In this document: positions 53,100 through 62,296 of the stretch, in pieces
Numbering within the stretch: the first letter of the stretch is position 1
How the letters are laid out: each line of letters starts with the position of its first letter
NCBI GenBank assembly: GCA_964496575.1
Contig: CAZCAC010000036.1
Location: 1 to 64,000 of the forward strand
Direction of reading: 5' to 3'
From: CAZCAC01 sp964496575
GTDB taxonomy: Bacteria; Planctomycetota; UBA1135; GCA-002686595
DNA: 64,000 nt
Program-made: the position numbers and the translations under genes
The notes under the pieces: model-generated
Seen by the model: the letters and a program-made list of their open reading frames with translations, nothing else
What the model was told of the DNA's origin: nothing
Databases searched by the model: none

Positions 53100-54488
53100 A
53101 TGACCCTGCGCACCGCCGTCTCGAGACATCACTCCTTCGCCCTCGCCGGTCTCCTCGCCTTCGGCGCCCTCTGGCCCTCAGCACCGCGGGAGGAAGAGAA
53201 GCCGCGCGTGCTCTTCCTGACCCACTCGGCCGCCTTCGTTCACGGCGTGGTCAAGCGGGAGGCCCCCGAGCAACTCTCCCACGCGGAGAAGTGTCTCATC
53301 GAGGCGGCCAGGAAGGATTACGAGATCGTCGCCACCCAGGACTGCGGTGAGGTGACGCCCGAGAGGCTCGAGGGGTACGACGCGGTGATCTTCTACACCT
53401 CGGGCGAGCTGCCGATCGAGAACAAGGATGCGCTGATCGAGTGGGTCGCGGACGGAGGCGCGTACGTCGGAGTGCACAGTGCGTCGGATACGCTGTACAA
53501 GTACGCGCCGTACCTCGACATGGTCGGCGGGACCTTCGACGGCCATCCCTGGACTATGGAGGTCCAGATGGTCGTCGAGGACCCGGACCACCCCGCGACT
53601 CGGCACCTCGGGGAGACGTGGACGCTCGACGACGAGATCTACCAGTTCCGCGACCTGCGCCGCTTCCCGCTGTGCGGGCTGCTGAGCCTCTCCGGCAAGA
53701 AGGCGGATCTCGCGAAGGGCAAGCGCGAGGACCGTGACAACCTCAATGCCTGGTGCAAGCCCTACGGCCAGGGGCGTGTCTTCTACACGGGGCTGGGGCA
53801 CCGCCCGAAGGTGTGGGAGAACCCGGCCTTCCTGGAGCACCTGCTCGGCGGTCTGCGCTGGGCGCTCGAGGGCCCCGACCTGCCGACGCCGGCCCCCGAG
53901 GGCGCGACCGTCTTGATGAAACCCGGTGGCGACGGCTCGGCCTGGCGCCACGACGACGGCCGCGATTGCGAGTGGGACGTGGACGAGGACGGCGCCTTCA
54001 CCGTGAAGCGCCGCACCGGCAACCTCTTCTCGCGGGAGGAGTACGGCGACGCGCTGATACACCTCGAGTTCAGCCCTTCGGTCCACCCCGACGACGTGCG
54101 CGGCCAGGCCCGAGGCAACAGCGGGATCTACATGCAGGGGCGCTACGAGCTGCAGATCCTCGACTCCTTCGGGCTGAAGCCGGAGATGGGCGACTGCGGT
54201 TCCTGCTACGGCATCTCGCTACCCCTGTGCACGCCGTACCGAAAGGCCGGTCGCTGGTCGAGCTACGACATCGAGTTCACCGCGCCGCGCTTCGACGCCG
54301 AGGGGAAGAAGACCGCGAGCGCGCGGATCACCGCCTGGCTCAACGGCCGCCTGATCCACGACGATCTGGAAGTCCCGCGGGCGACCACGGCGTCCTGGCG
54401 CAACGACGAGTCCCCCACGGGCCCGATCATGCTACAGGACCACGGGTGCCCGGTGCGGTATCGGAACGTGTGGGTGCTACCGCGCTGA
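53100..54488 (+). CDS. ThuA domain fused to DUF1080 (3-keto-disaccharide hydrolase-type) protein
   Basis: I take ATG 53100 (462 residues), which places a signal peptide (FALAGLLAFGALWPSAPREE) near the N-terminus; ATG 53064 is possible. Residues ~35-255 are a ThuA (trehalose utilisation) domain with PRVLFLTHSAAFVHGVV, YDAVIFYTSGELP, GVHSASDTLYKYAPYLDMVGGTFDGHPW and GRVFYTGLGHRP. Residues ~265-462 are DUF1080, a concanavalin-like fold (NSGIYMQGRYELQILDSFG, PIMLQDHGCPVRYRNVWV) linked to 3-keto-glycoside hydrolysis. Such fusions are characteristic of Planctomycetota and suggest extracellular or periplasmic carbohydrate breakdown. Its stop codon lies inside the palindrome that follows. Confidence 0.92.
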   Translation: MTLRTAVSRHHSFALAGLLAFGALWPSAPREEEKPRVLFLTHSAAFVHGVVKREAPEQLSHAEKCLIEAARKDYEIVATQDCGEVTPERLEGYDAVIFYTSGELPIENKDALIEWVADGGAYVGVHSASDTLYKYAPYLDMVGGTFDGHPWTMEVQMVVEDPDHPATRHLGETWTLDDEIYQFRDLRRFPLCGLLSLSGKKADLAKGKREDRDNLNAWCKPYGQGRVFYTGLGHRPKVWENPAFLEHLLGGLRWALEGPDLPTPAPEGATVLMKPGGDGSAWRHDDGRDCEWDVDEDGAFTVKRRTGNLFSREEYGDALIHLEFSPSVHPDDVRGQARGNSGIYMQGRYELQILDSFGLKPEMGDCGSCYGISLPLCTPYRKAGRWSSYDIEFTAPRFDAEGKKTASARITAWLNGRLIHDDLEVPRATTASWRNDESPTGPIMLQDHGCPVRYRNVWVLPR

Positions 54489-54790
54489 GGTTGCGAGCGC
54501 GGAGGAGAGCGGAGGGCGCGGAGAGCAGAACCAGAAATAAACCACAGAGGACACAGAGGACACAGAGAGAAGAGGAAGAAGAAGAGCCAGAATCAAAAGA
54601 GGATAACTATCAGAAGAAGAACCGGCTTCGCCGGTATTTATTCTGATAGTTATCTTGTTCTTTGTTCTGATTCTGGCTCCTCTTCTTCCTCTTCTCTCTG
54701 TGCCCTCTGTGTCCTCTGTGGTTGATTTCTGGTTCTGGTTCTGCTTCTGCTCTCCGCGCTCTCCGTTCTCCTCCGCGCCCGCGACCTCAG
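54485..54790. repeat. ~306-bp near-perfect palindrome containing CACAGAGGACACAGAG repeats
   Basis: The two ~145-nt arms (54485 rightward and 54790 leftward) pair along their whole length with few mismatches and small gaps. Each contains CCACAGAGGACACAGAGG-type units and an AGAAGAGGAAGAAG purine run. The arms meet at a short loop in ACCGGC-TTC-GCCGGT (about 54629-54643), with ATAACTATCAG/CTGATAGTTAT near the centre. The stop codons of both convergent genes (54486-54488 and 54789-54787) lie in the arm ends. It could act as a bidirectional terminator or a cruciform. Confidence 0.85.
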
Positions 54791-56166
54791 TCCGTCGAGT
54801 AGACGTTCGTCGCTTCCGAGAACTCCGTCACGGCGATCTCCTGCACCTTGGCCAGCAGCGCCGGGTCCTCGGTATCGGCGAACAGGTAGAACTTCCACAG
54901 GTCGCGGTAGGCGCGCTCGAGGTCGGCGAGGCGCGGTACGCGCTCGGCGAAGCGGGACAGCGGGTGAACGCCCTCCTCGCCGGGCCAGCGGACGTGCGTG
55001 CGCGCCTCCTTCAGCTGCATCGAGCGCGCGGGGCAGTAGATGATCAGGTCGACGTCCTGGCCCGTCGCGAAGCGCACCAGGTCGGCGAGGCGCTCCTCGA
55101 CCGCGTGGCGGTTCGCCGCGCCGCCCTCGGCGAAGAAGCGGGTGACCAGCGCCTCCTGGACGTCCTCGTTCTCGTAGCGCGGGAAGACGCAGGCCCGCTT
55201 GTACAGGCGGCGGGAGCGGAAGCGATCCAACAGCTTGCGTACCGCCTCGCGCTTCTCGCCCGGCGCTTCGCGGACCGAGCGCTCGAGCAGGTCGAGGATC
55301 GATCCGTCGGTCTGGTCGTAGAAGTCCTCCTCCTTCACGGAACCCGCGGCCAGTGCGAGCTCCACCGCGCGCGCGATCATCGCACCCGACGCGACCTTGG
55401 CGTGGTGGTAGTACACGCGTTCGGAGAAGTAGTAGCGCGCCTCCAGCATGCGCACGATCTCGCTGAGGATGTCCTCGCGCAGGAGTCGGTGCTTGGCCAG
55501 GTCGATGTAGAGGTTGCCCGAGGCGCGGTCGATCTTGAAGTAGCTCGTCACCCGCGAGTCCACCTCGAGCTTCAGGCCGGTGAAATAGGCGTCGCGCGCG
55601 AGGTAGTCGAGGATGTCGGAGCAGATCGTGCCCGAGACGATCTGCGCCCAGTACGCGGGGATCGGCCGCGCCGGCGGGTCCGTCTTGCCGTGGGTCAGGA
55701 TCGCGAAGACCTCCTCCGCCGCGCCCAGCTCGGCGAGGCGCCGGCCCAGCACCGTCGAGGGGCCGAGCATCCGCTCGAAGCGGTACACGGCGTCGTGGCG
55801 CTCGAAGATGCCGTCCTGGTCCTCGAGGTTGTGACCGAAAGGGATGTGCGTGGTGTCGTGGATCAGCGCGGCGAAGCGGATCACCCGCGCCTCCTCCTCG
55901 CTCACCCCGATCCGGCCGGCGGGATCGAGCTCGAAGTTCAGGTTGATCGAGTCGATCATCGCCTGCGTGACGTACAGGCTCCCGATCTGGTGATCGAATC
56001 GCGTGTGCACCGCGCCGGGGTAGACGAGGTAGGCGGTGCCGAGCTGCTTGATCCCGCGCATCCGCTGCACCTCGGGCGTGTCGAGGAGCCGTAGCTCCTC
56101 GTCGGTCAGGTACACGTCCCCGTGAACGGGGTCGCGGATCACGCTGTAACGCTTGCGTCCGGCCAT
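54787..56166 (-). CDS. HD-domain phosphohydrolase
   Basis: 459 residues from ATG 56166. The N-terminal part has the metal-dependent HD architecture: VIRDPVHGDVYLTDEE, LDTPEVQRMRGIKQLGTAYLVYPGAVHTRFDHQIGS (His, then HxRFDH) and LIHDTTHIPFGHNLED carrying the HD pair. This is the pattern of the dGTPase-like HD proteins (YdhJ/SAMHD1-type family); substrates could be dNTPs or other nucleotides. The second half is helical (YYFSERVYYHHAKVASGAMIARAVEL), also typical. The 3' end overlaps the palindrome. Its start lies 66 bp before the divergent glycosyltransferase start that I favour. Confidence 0.9.
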   Translation of the reverse strand: MAGRKRYSVIRDPVHGDVYLTDEELRLLDTPEVQRMRGIKQLGTAYLVYPGAVHTRFDHQIGSLYVTQAMIDSINLNFELDPAGRIGVSEEEARVIRFAALIHDTTHIPFGHNLEDQDGIFERHDAVYRFERMLGPSTVLGRRLAELGAAEEVFAILTHGKTDPPARPIPAYWAQIVSGTICSDILDYLARDAYFTGLKLEVDSRVTSYFKIDRASGNLYIDLAKHRLLREDILSEIVRMLEARYYFSERVYYHHAKVASGAMIARAVELALAAGSVKEEDFYDQTDGSILDLLERSVREAPGEKREAVRKLLDRFRSRRLYKRACVFPRYENEDVQEALVTRFFAEGGAANRHAVEERLADLVRFATGQDVDLIIYCPARSMQLKEARTHVRWPGEEGVHPLSRFAERVPRLADLERAYRDLWKFYLFADTEDPALLAKVQEIAVTEFSEATNVYSTD

Positions 56167-56232
56167 GAGAGGTCCCGCCGTGGCGGGCCGAAGATTCTAA
56201 CGTGCCCCCGGCCGCGGTACGATTCGTGTCCC

Positions 56233-57366
56233 TTGCATCCTTCGAGCGAAAGACCCCGGCGCATCCTGGTCGTCGAGCCCTGGCTCGGCGGCTCGCACGA
56301 GGCGTTCTGGGCCGCCTGGGCGAAGCGCTCCGCACACCAGGTGGAGATCGTCGGCCTCCCCGGCCGGCAGTGGAAGTGGCGGATGCGCGCCGGCGCGTGG
56401 GAGCTCGCCCGGAAGCTGGTCGAGACCGACCCACCGGACCTGCTGGTCGTCTCCGACTACCTCGAGCTGCCCGCCTTCTACGGGTTCCTCGGCGAGGCCT
56501 GGAGCCGCGTGCCCGGACTCGTCTACTTCCACGAGAACCAGCTGACCTACCCGGGGAGCCGCGAGGTGCTCGATCCGACCCGTGACCTGCAGTTCGGCTT
56601 CACCAACGTGCTCTCCTGCCTGCGCGCCGCGGGGATCGTGTTCAACTCGCGCTTCCACCGGCGCGACTTCGAAGCCGCGGCCAGGGAGCTGCTGGCGGTC
56701 CTCCCCCACCCGAACCCGCGCGAGGAGCTCTTGCGGGCCCTGTCCGGGGCGCGGGTGATCCCCCCGGGAGTCGAGATCGACGCCGTCCCGCTCGGTTCCG
56801 GAGCCGGGGCGGGCTCACCGCTGCGCGTGCTCTACAACCACCGCTGGGAGCACGACAAGGACCCGGCGGGTTTCCTGCGCGCCGTTCGCGGAGCTCTCGA
56901 CGCCGGCGCACGCCTCGAGCTGGTGCTGCTCGGCGAACGCTTCGACCGGCTGCCGGAAGGGGTGGCGAGTGCTCTCGGCTCCCTCGAGGAGGTGACCCGC
57001 CACCGCGGCTACGTCCCCTCCCGCGACGCGTACGTCGAGTGGCTCGGCACCTGCGACCTCGCCGTCAGTACGGCGCGCCACGAGTTCTTCGGCATAGCCA
57101 CGCTCGAGGCGATGTGCGCCGGGGCGACCCCGCTCCTCCCCGACCGCCTCAGCTACCCCGAGCTGGTGGGCGAGCGCCTCGCCGGCGAGGCGCTCTACCC
57201 GGACGAGGCGACCCTCGAGCGCCGCCTGGTCGCGTGGGCTCGCGCGCCGGAAGCGCTGCGCGACCCCGAGCGGCGCGCGCGGATGCGAGAGGTGGCGGGG
57301 CGCTGGTCGATCGAGCGGACGGTGGAGGAGCTCGACGCCCTCGCCCGCGAACGTTTTTGCCCCTGA
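56233..57366 (+). CDS. DUF3524/QTMAN (GTDC1)-like glycosyltransferase, tRNA-queuosine mannosyltransferase family
   Basis: The coding sequence starts before LVVEPWLGGSHEAFW. I place the start at TTG 56233 (377 residues) but it is uncertain, because no RBS stands out and the frame is open to 56122. The N-terminal pattern VEPWLGGSHEAFWAAWAKR, GLPGRQWKWRMRAGA, YFHENQLTYP and FNSRFHRRDF matches the GTDC1/DUF3524 family as I know it. In animals this enzyme mannosylates queuosine in tRNA(Asp). The C-terminal GT-B half has the donor site ARHEFFGIATLEAMCAGATPLLPDRLSYPEL, with the EX7E-like pattern. In bacteria the function is inferred only. No queuosine biosynthesis gene is in view. Confidence 0.75.
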   Translation: MHPSSERPRRILVVEPWLGGSHEAFWAAWAKRSAHQVEIVGLPGRQWKWRMRAGAWELARKLVETDPPDLLVVSDYLELPAFYGFLGEAWSRVPGLVYFHENQLTYPGSREVLDPTRDLQFGFTNVLSCLRAAGIVFNSRFHRRDFEAAARELLAVLPHPNPREELLRALSGARVIPPGVEIDAVPLGSGAGAGSPLRVLYNHRWEHDKDPAGFLRAVRGALDAGARLELVLLGERFDRLPEGVASALGSLEEVTRHRGYVPSRDAYVEWLGTCDLAVSTARHEFFGIATLEAMCAGATPLLPDRLSYPELVGERLAGEALYPDEATLERRLVAWARAPEALRDPERRARMREVAGRWSIERTVEELDALARERFCP

Positions 57367-57397
57367 CTCCACGCCTCCGCGGACTACCATACTCACC

Positions 57398-58066
57398 GTG
57401 AGACTCCTCCCCTGCCTCGCCCTCCTCCTCGTCAGCTGTCGCGGTGACCAGATCCACCGCGCCGACTTCGCCCCGCTCGACTCCGGCAGCCCGACCGCCG
57501 CACGGCTGGCTCCGGCCCTCCTCGGTGAGCTCGCGCCCGACTTCGCGCTCGAGGACCTCTCCGGCGAGACGGTGCGCCTCTCCGATCATCGCGGCAACCG
57601 GGTGGTGCTCGAGTGGGTCAATCCGGAGTGTCCCTTCACCGATCACTCGCACAGTTACGGCTCCTTGAAGGAGCTGGCGGCGCGCCAGATCGAGAAGGGG
57701 ATCGTCTGGATCGCGATCAACTCCAGCGGGGCGGAGAAGATGGGAGGCGACCTCGAGGTGAACCGGACCGCGGCGGAGCGCTGGGGCCTGCCCCACCCGC
57801 TCCTGCTCGATCCCACCGGCGTGGTCGGGCGGCTGTACGACGCGACCAGCACGCCGGAGCTCTACGTCATCGACGAGCGCGGCGTACTGGTCTACGTCGG
57901 CGCCCTGGACAACGCCCCCTTCGGCAAGGTCCGCGGCGGCGGCGAGGTGATCAACTACGTCGAGGCCGCGCTCGCCGACCTCGCGGCGGGGCGTGAAGTG
58001 CAGACGCCGACGAGGCAGTCGTACGGCTGCCGGGTGAAGTACGCGCAGCCGGCACTGAACCGGTAG
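57398..58066 (+). CDS. Redoxin (AhpC/TSA-type thioredoxin-fold) lipoprotein
   Basis: 222 residues from GTG 57398. The leader MRLLPCLALLLVSC is a lipobox. Residues ~45-190 are an AhpC/TSA/redoxin fold: GELAPDFALEDLSGETVRLSDHRG, VVLEWVNPECPFTDHSHSYG and STPELYVIDERGVLVYVGALDN. Only one cysteine (NPECPF) occupies the redox site, so a thioredoxin CxxC is absent and a peroxiredoxin-like or maturation role is more likely. It follows the glycosyltransferase after 31 bp on the same strand. Confidence 0.87.
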   Translation: MRLLPCLALLLVSCRGDQIHRADFAPLDSGSPTAARLAPALLGELAPDFALEDLSGETVRLSDHRGNRVVLEWVNPECPFTDHSHSYGSLKELAARQIEKGIVWIAINSSGAEKMGGDLEVNRTAAERWGLPHPLLLDPTGVVGRLYDATSTPELYVIDERGVLVYVGALDNAPFGKVRGGGEVINYVEAALADLAAGREVQTPTRQSYGCRVKYAQPALNR

Positions 58067-58102
58067 ACAGCCGGGGCAGGGCCAGTAGACAGCCGGGGCA
58101 GG
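58063..58102. repeat. Direct repeat, two copies of an 18-mer
   Basis: GTAGACAGCCGGGGCAGG occurs at 58063-58080 and 58085-58102 (22-bp period), overlapping the redoxin stop codon. It lies in the 56-bp gap between two convergent genes. No hairpin is obvious. Confidence 0.6.
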
Positions 58103-58122
58103 ATGCTCTCGAACGACCCGGG

Positions 58123-59184
58123 TCAGGCCCGCACGCCGGCCTTCCTGAGCTTGTCGAGGAACCCCGGCTCGGCGCCGGTCTCGACGAACTCGCCTGGGAC
58201 CTTGCCGGTCTCGTCCGGTCCCTCGTGCTCGAAGCGGAACAGGTCGCGCAGCTGAAGGTCGTTGCCCTCGACCCCGGCGACCTCGGTGACGTGCGTGATC
58301 TTGCGGGTGCCGTCGGGAAGAAGCTCGTTCTGCACGACGAGGTCGATCGCCTCGGCCATCTGCTTGTGCACCGCCCACAGCGGCAGGTCGAGCCCACGGG
58401 ACAGCACCATCATCGCCAGACGGGACATCGCATCCGCCGGAGTGCTGGCGTGCAGGACGCCGAGACAGCCGCTGTGACCGCTGGCCATCGCCTGGAGCAT
58501 GTCGACCGCCTCGTTGCCGCGAATCTCGCCGACTATGATGCGAGTCGGGCGCATCCGCAAGCTGTTCCGGAACAGCTCCTCGAGCGTGACCTCGCCCGTG
58601 CCCTCGACGCTGGCGCGCCGGCATTCGAGTCGCACGACGTGCTTCTGCGACAGCTGCAACTCCGCGGTGTCCTCGATCGTGATGATGCGCTCGTCCTCGC
58701 GAATCTGCTTGCAGAGGATGCCCAGCGTCGTCGTCTTGCCGGTACCGGTGGCGCCCGAAAAGATGATGTTCAGTCGGCCCCGGATCGCATCGCAGAGCAG
58801 CTCGGCCATCGGCGGCGACATCGTCTCGTTGCGAACCAGATCGTCGACCACCCTGAGGGTCTGGGTGAACCGGCGAATCGTGATCGCGGCGCCGCCGAGG
58901 CTCAGCGGCGGAATGATGACGTTGACCCGCGAACCGTCGGGGAGCCGGCAATCCACGTAGGGCATCGACGTGTTGACCGTCCGGCCCGTGGGCCGCGTGA
59001 TCAGCTCGATGAGGTGGTTGAGCTGCAGCTCGCTGTCGAAGCGAAAAGGACTCAGCTCCATGCGGCCGCGACGCTCCACGAACACCTCGCCCGGCCCGTT
59101 GATCATGATCTCCGTGACCTCGGGGTCTTCCAGGAGCGGGCGAATCGGCGTGTAGGCCGGCTGGGCGAGAAAGTCAGTGTTCAT
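58123..59184 (-). CDS. CpaF/TadA-type secretion ATPase
   Basis: 353 residues from ATG 59184. The type II/IV secretion ATPase motifs are complete: RLPDGSRVNVIIPPLSLGGAAITIRRF, Walker A GATGTGKTT near residue 150, Asp box ITIEDTAELQL, RMRPTRIIVGEIRG, and the His box GCLGVLHASTPADAM. This is the CpaF-like subfamily that powers Flp/Tad pili or related secretion. No pilin, CpaB or TadB/C genes are visible within the window, so the rest of the apparatus must lie elsewhere or be absent. A small frame overlaps its start. Confidence 0.92.
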   Translation of the reverse strand: MNTDFLAQPAYTPIRPLLEDPEVTEIMINGPGEVFVERRGRMELSPFRFDSELQLNHLIELITRPTGRTVNTSMPYVDCRLPDGSRVNVIIPPLSLGGAAITIRRFTQTLRVVDDLVRNETMSPPMAELLCDAIRGRLNIIFSGATGTGKTTTLGILCKQIREDERIITIEDTAELQLSQKHVVRLECRRASVEGTGEVTLEELFRNSLRMRPTRIIVGEIRGNEAVDMLQAMASGHSGCLGVLHASTPADAMSRLAMMVLSRGLDLPLWAVHKQMAEAIDLVVQNELLPDGTRKITHVTEVAGVEGNDLQLRDLFRFEHEGPDETGKVPGEFVETGAEPGFLDKLRKAGVRA

Positions 59185-59419
59185 CCGCGGCGACCGGTTC
59201 TTCGGGGTCTACTCGGGGGAGGAGGACGACGACCCCGACGTGGTCCGTCTCCAGGACGACTGGCGTGCTCCCGTTCGCTGGGTGTGTCGCGGCATTGTCC
59301 GCGTCCCGCCGGCGTGAAGCAAGAGCCGAGGCGACGGACCGAACGGCGCCGATCACGAGCGGAGTCGTCCCCCCGGGAGCTCGACCCCGGCGCCGCACCT
59401 TCGGGACGAGCCGACACAA
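59174..59419 (-). CDS. Small hypothetical ORF overlapping the CpaF start
   Basis: An 81-residue frame ends TGA at 59174, overlapping the CpaF start codon by 11 bases, an arrangement typical of coupled genes. Its C-terminal 30 residues (PVVLETDHVGVVVLLPRVDPEEPVAADEH) look protein-like, but the N-terminal half is Arg-rich and no family is recognised. The rest of the 367-bp gap to the FG-GAP lipoprotein start holds nothing else I can support apart from presumed promoters. Confidence 0.25.
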   Translation of the reverse strand: MCRLVPKVRRRGRAPGGTTPLVIGAVRSVASALASRRRDADNAATHPANGSTPVVLETDHVGVVVLLPRVDPEEPVAADEH

Positions 59420-59551
59420 TGCGCCGCCCCTTCCGCCCGCCCCTCCCGATCGGGGTACAATTCACCGGTATCCTCGCGCAGGCTCCAGCGGCCCCCCACG
59501 GGCCGTGTACGATCCTCCCCGGGACACCACCGAAAGACAGGACGGTCAGGA

Positions 59552-62296
59552 ATGGGGCGCATCACACACTACCTGGGAGAGTCTCTGCTCGCGGGACTCG
59601 GCGTGGCCGCACTGGGGCTCTCCGGCTGTGGAATCGGGACGATCGCGGTGACGTCGACGTCCTCGGACGACGACCCGACGAATTCCGACCCCGTGGTCAG
59701 CGATGCCTCGATCACCGAGACCAGGACCTCCCCGGCAACGATCCGCTTTCAGCTGACCGATGCGGAGTCCGACCCGGTGAACGTGGAGCTCCTGTACCAG
59801 CTGCCGGGCGGGCCCAGGCTCCCGATGCTCCTGACCGGCGACACGAACCTGCAGAACCTCGCCGCCAGCTCCACGGGAGTGTTTCACACGCGCTACTGGG
59901 ACTTCGCCGCGCAGCTCCCCGACGGGGGAGCCTACCAGCAGGGCGTATCCGTGACCGTGCGCCGCGCGGGCACCGCGGAGGAGCTCTCCTCCACCGTCTC
60001 GGGAGCGACCATCGGCAACGACGCTCCCGAGGTGCTCGATCCCATGCCCCGGCTCGACCCCGAGACCCAGGAAGCTCGAGGGCTCGTTCTCGTCGACATG
60101 CTGATCGCCGACTCCTCGGGTGACGTGGTCGACCTGGAGGTGGAGTTCCTGGGCCCCGACGGGGTCTGGCGGAAGGCGACCTACTCCCTCGGCGATCTCG
60201 TCCCGCCGATCCAGGCCACGCCCACGGGAAGGGCCTTCACCTTCCTCTGGGACTCGGACATCGACGGGGCGGAGGCGGAGTGGACGACGGTGCTGCGCTT
60301 CACGGCGAGCGACGACACGCACGACCAGGACCCGGTGGACACCCAGGCCTTCGCCGTCGACAACAACCGGGAGCCGATCGCCTCGCTCGGCGAGCCCATC
60401 GACAACCCCGATCGGAGCGGAGCGATCGCCGTCTCCTACCGGATCATCGACGAGGAGAGCGATCCCACGCCGGTCGTCTTCCAGTGGCGACGCCCGGGAG
60501 AGTCCTTCCCCGACCTCCCGCCGTCGATGGCGGAGCTGCTGCAGGTGCTCCAGGATCCCGAGGCCCGCCGGCAGTACCACGTCTGCACCGAGGCGCCGAC
60601 GGTCTTCCGCGGCCGGGTCGCCGGGCTTTCCGAGGGGCTGGATTCCGCGAGCCTGGTGCGCCTGCCGGAGCTCGCGAGCTCCGCGGCGAGCCTCGTCCCT
60701 CCGGGTCTCTCCGACCAGCAGATCGACATCCTGAGGCGCTCGTCGAGTCCCCTTCCGGTGAAGGAATCCTGGACTCAGGATCCCGACCTGCGAGCTCCGG
60801 TGGCGGCGCTGCCGATCGGTGACGGGATCGCGGCCCTGGTGCTGGACGGAGATGGTGGAAGCTGGAGCCTGCGAGTGATCGAGCTCGCCACCGGGAGGCT
60901 GATCTACACCCTGGTGAACGGGGTGATCGGCACGCCGCTGACGATGACCTACGAGCCGGGTCGATACTCGGTGCTCGTCGCCTGCACGGTCGGCACCAGC
61001 TGGCAGCTCTACCGGGTGGACCCCTTGAGTGGACTGCCGTTACCCCTGGTCTCCTCGGCCAACGGGAACACCGAGGTCGGCCCCGTCCGCGGTCTCGTCA
61101 GCCTCGGCGACCACGCCGCGCTCCTGACCGTCGGCAGCTCCCTGGTGCGCGTCGACTACGCCTCTCACCTCACGCTCCGCGCGACGACGCTGATCGACGG
61201 ATTGCAGACGCCGTGGGGCATCGCGCTCGATCCGCTGCACCGGAACCGGATCTACCTCGCGGAGCGCGACTACGATCCGGGCCCTCCCATCTCGGGGGTC
61301 GTGGGACGGATCCTGGCCCTGGAGCTCGACACCCACGACGGGCCACCGGTCGTCGCCTGGGAGGTCGGCGGAGGAGACCCCTTCGGCCTCCCGCGCCCGC
61401 AGGCGCTGGCGATCGAGCGCTCCGGAGCCCGCCTCCTGGCGGTGACGGATCGAAACACCTCCGACGGGACCCGGGAGCTCCGGGCGGTCGACCTGGGTGG
61501 AGAGCGTCTCGGAGAGATCGTCGAGCTCGGCTCCGACCTGCCGACGCAGCTGGACGAGATGAGCGGCCTGGGCGTCGGACCCGAAGGCCTGCGACTGCTC
61601 GCGCTGGAGGCCGGCGACGACCTGGCCGTCGGCGGCGGAGTCCTCCAGAGCCGGACGGTGATCGCCGTCGACCCCGATGAACCCGACCCGCTGCCCTACG
61701 ATCCGGCGACGCAGGTCGCCTCCGTCACGGAGGCCTTCGATCCTCGCCCCGAGGCAGGCGATCCCTGGCGCATCGTCGCCTCCGCGCCGGTCGCGTCGAG
61801 CAGTCCGACGGGCGTGAGCGACGTGTTCGTCTGGGACTCCGCGGACCTCTCGGGGGGCGGCGAGGTCTTCCTGCGAGTGACCCCGCTGGGCCTGACCGAC
61901 GTGGGCGTCGCGAGTGAGAGCGCGATCCACAAGGAGGTCGATCACCTCTGGGTGGCCGATCCGCTGAGCCTGGAGGCGGGGGTGGACGTGCCCCAGTCGA
62001 TCGCGACCGGTGACCTGAACGGAGACGGTTTGCTCGACCTGGTGTGCACCGACGACCTCGGCGCCTGCTACCAGGGCCGGCTGAGCATCTTCTTCCAGAA
62101 CGCCCCCGGTGAGTTCTCGGCCTCGCCCGACTTCCAGCTCCACAGCTCGATCGCGAACCCCAATGCAGGGCTCCTGACACATGCGCCCCGATTCATGCAA
62201 CCATCCGCTCATGGCTCAGCAGGGAAACGGCGTGTCGGGCTCGCTCCCTGGTCGGTGTCGATCGCGGCCCCCGTCAAAGCGTTGCATACCTTATGA
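59552..62296 (+). CDS. Large FG-GAP/VCBS lipoprotein, reading frame broken by a MITE
   Basis: From ATG 59552 the protein has a lipoprotein leader (GLGVAALGLSGC). Residues ~35-270 form beta domains (Ig/cadherin-like: SPATIRFQLTDAESDPVNVELLY). An NHL/propeller-like middle follows (~390-770; LQTPWGIALDPLHRNRIYLAERD), and then the first DLNGDG calcium loop near 830. Native coding runs to Asn871 at 62162-62164. Beyond that the frame reads through the inserted element for 44 residues and stops at 62296. Removing the insert and one AAT copy restores the frame perfectly into the FG-GAP repeats downstream. Surface-exposed lipoprotein inferred. Confidence 0.85.
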   Translation: MGRITHYLGESLLAGLGVAALGLSGCGIGTIAVTSTSSDDDPTNSDPVVSDASITETRTSPATIRFQLTDAESDPVNVELLYQLPGGPRLPMLLTGDTNLQNLAASSTGVFHTRYWDFAAQLPDGGAYQQGVSVTVRRAGTAEELSSTVSGATIGNDAPEVLDPMPRLDPETQEARGLVLVDMLIADSSGDVVDLEVEFLGPDGVWRKATYSLGDLVPPIQATPTGRAFTFLWDSDIDGAEAEWTTVLRFTASDDTHDQDPVDTQAFAVDNNREPIASLGEPIDNPDRSGAIAVSYRIIDEESDPTPVVFQWRRPGESFPDLPPSMAELLQVLQDPEARRQYHVCTEAPTVFRGRVAGLSEGLDSASLVRLPELASSAASLVPPGLSDQQIDILRRSSSPLPVKESWTQDPDLRAPVAALPIGDGIAALVLDGDGGSWSLRVIELATGRLIYTLVNGVIGTPLTMTYEPGRYSVLVACTVGTSWQLYRVDPLSGLPLPLVSSANGNTEVGPVRGLVSLGDHAALLTVGSSLVRVDYASHLTLRATTLIDGLQTPWGIALDPLHRNRIYLAERDYDPGPPISGVVGRILALELDTHDGPPVVAWEVGGGDPFGLPRPQALAIERSGARLLAVTDRNTSDGTRELRAVDLGGERLGEIVELGSDLPTQLDEMSGLGVGPEGLRLLALEAGDDLAVGGGVLQSRTVIAVDPDEPDPLPYDPATQVASVTEAFDPRPEAGDPWRIVASAPVASSSPTGVSDVFVWDSADLSGGGEVFLRVTPLGLTDVGVASESAIHKEVDHLWVADPLSLEAGVDVPQSIATGDLNGDGLLDLVCTDDLGACYQGRLSIFFQNAPGEFSASPDFQLHSSIANPNAGLLTHAPRFMQPSAHGSAGKRRVGLAPWSVSIAAPVKALHTL

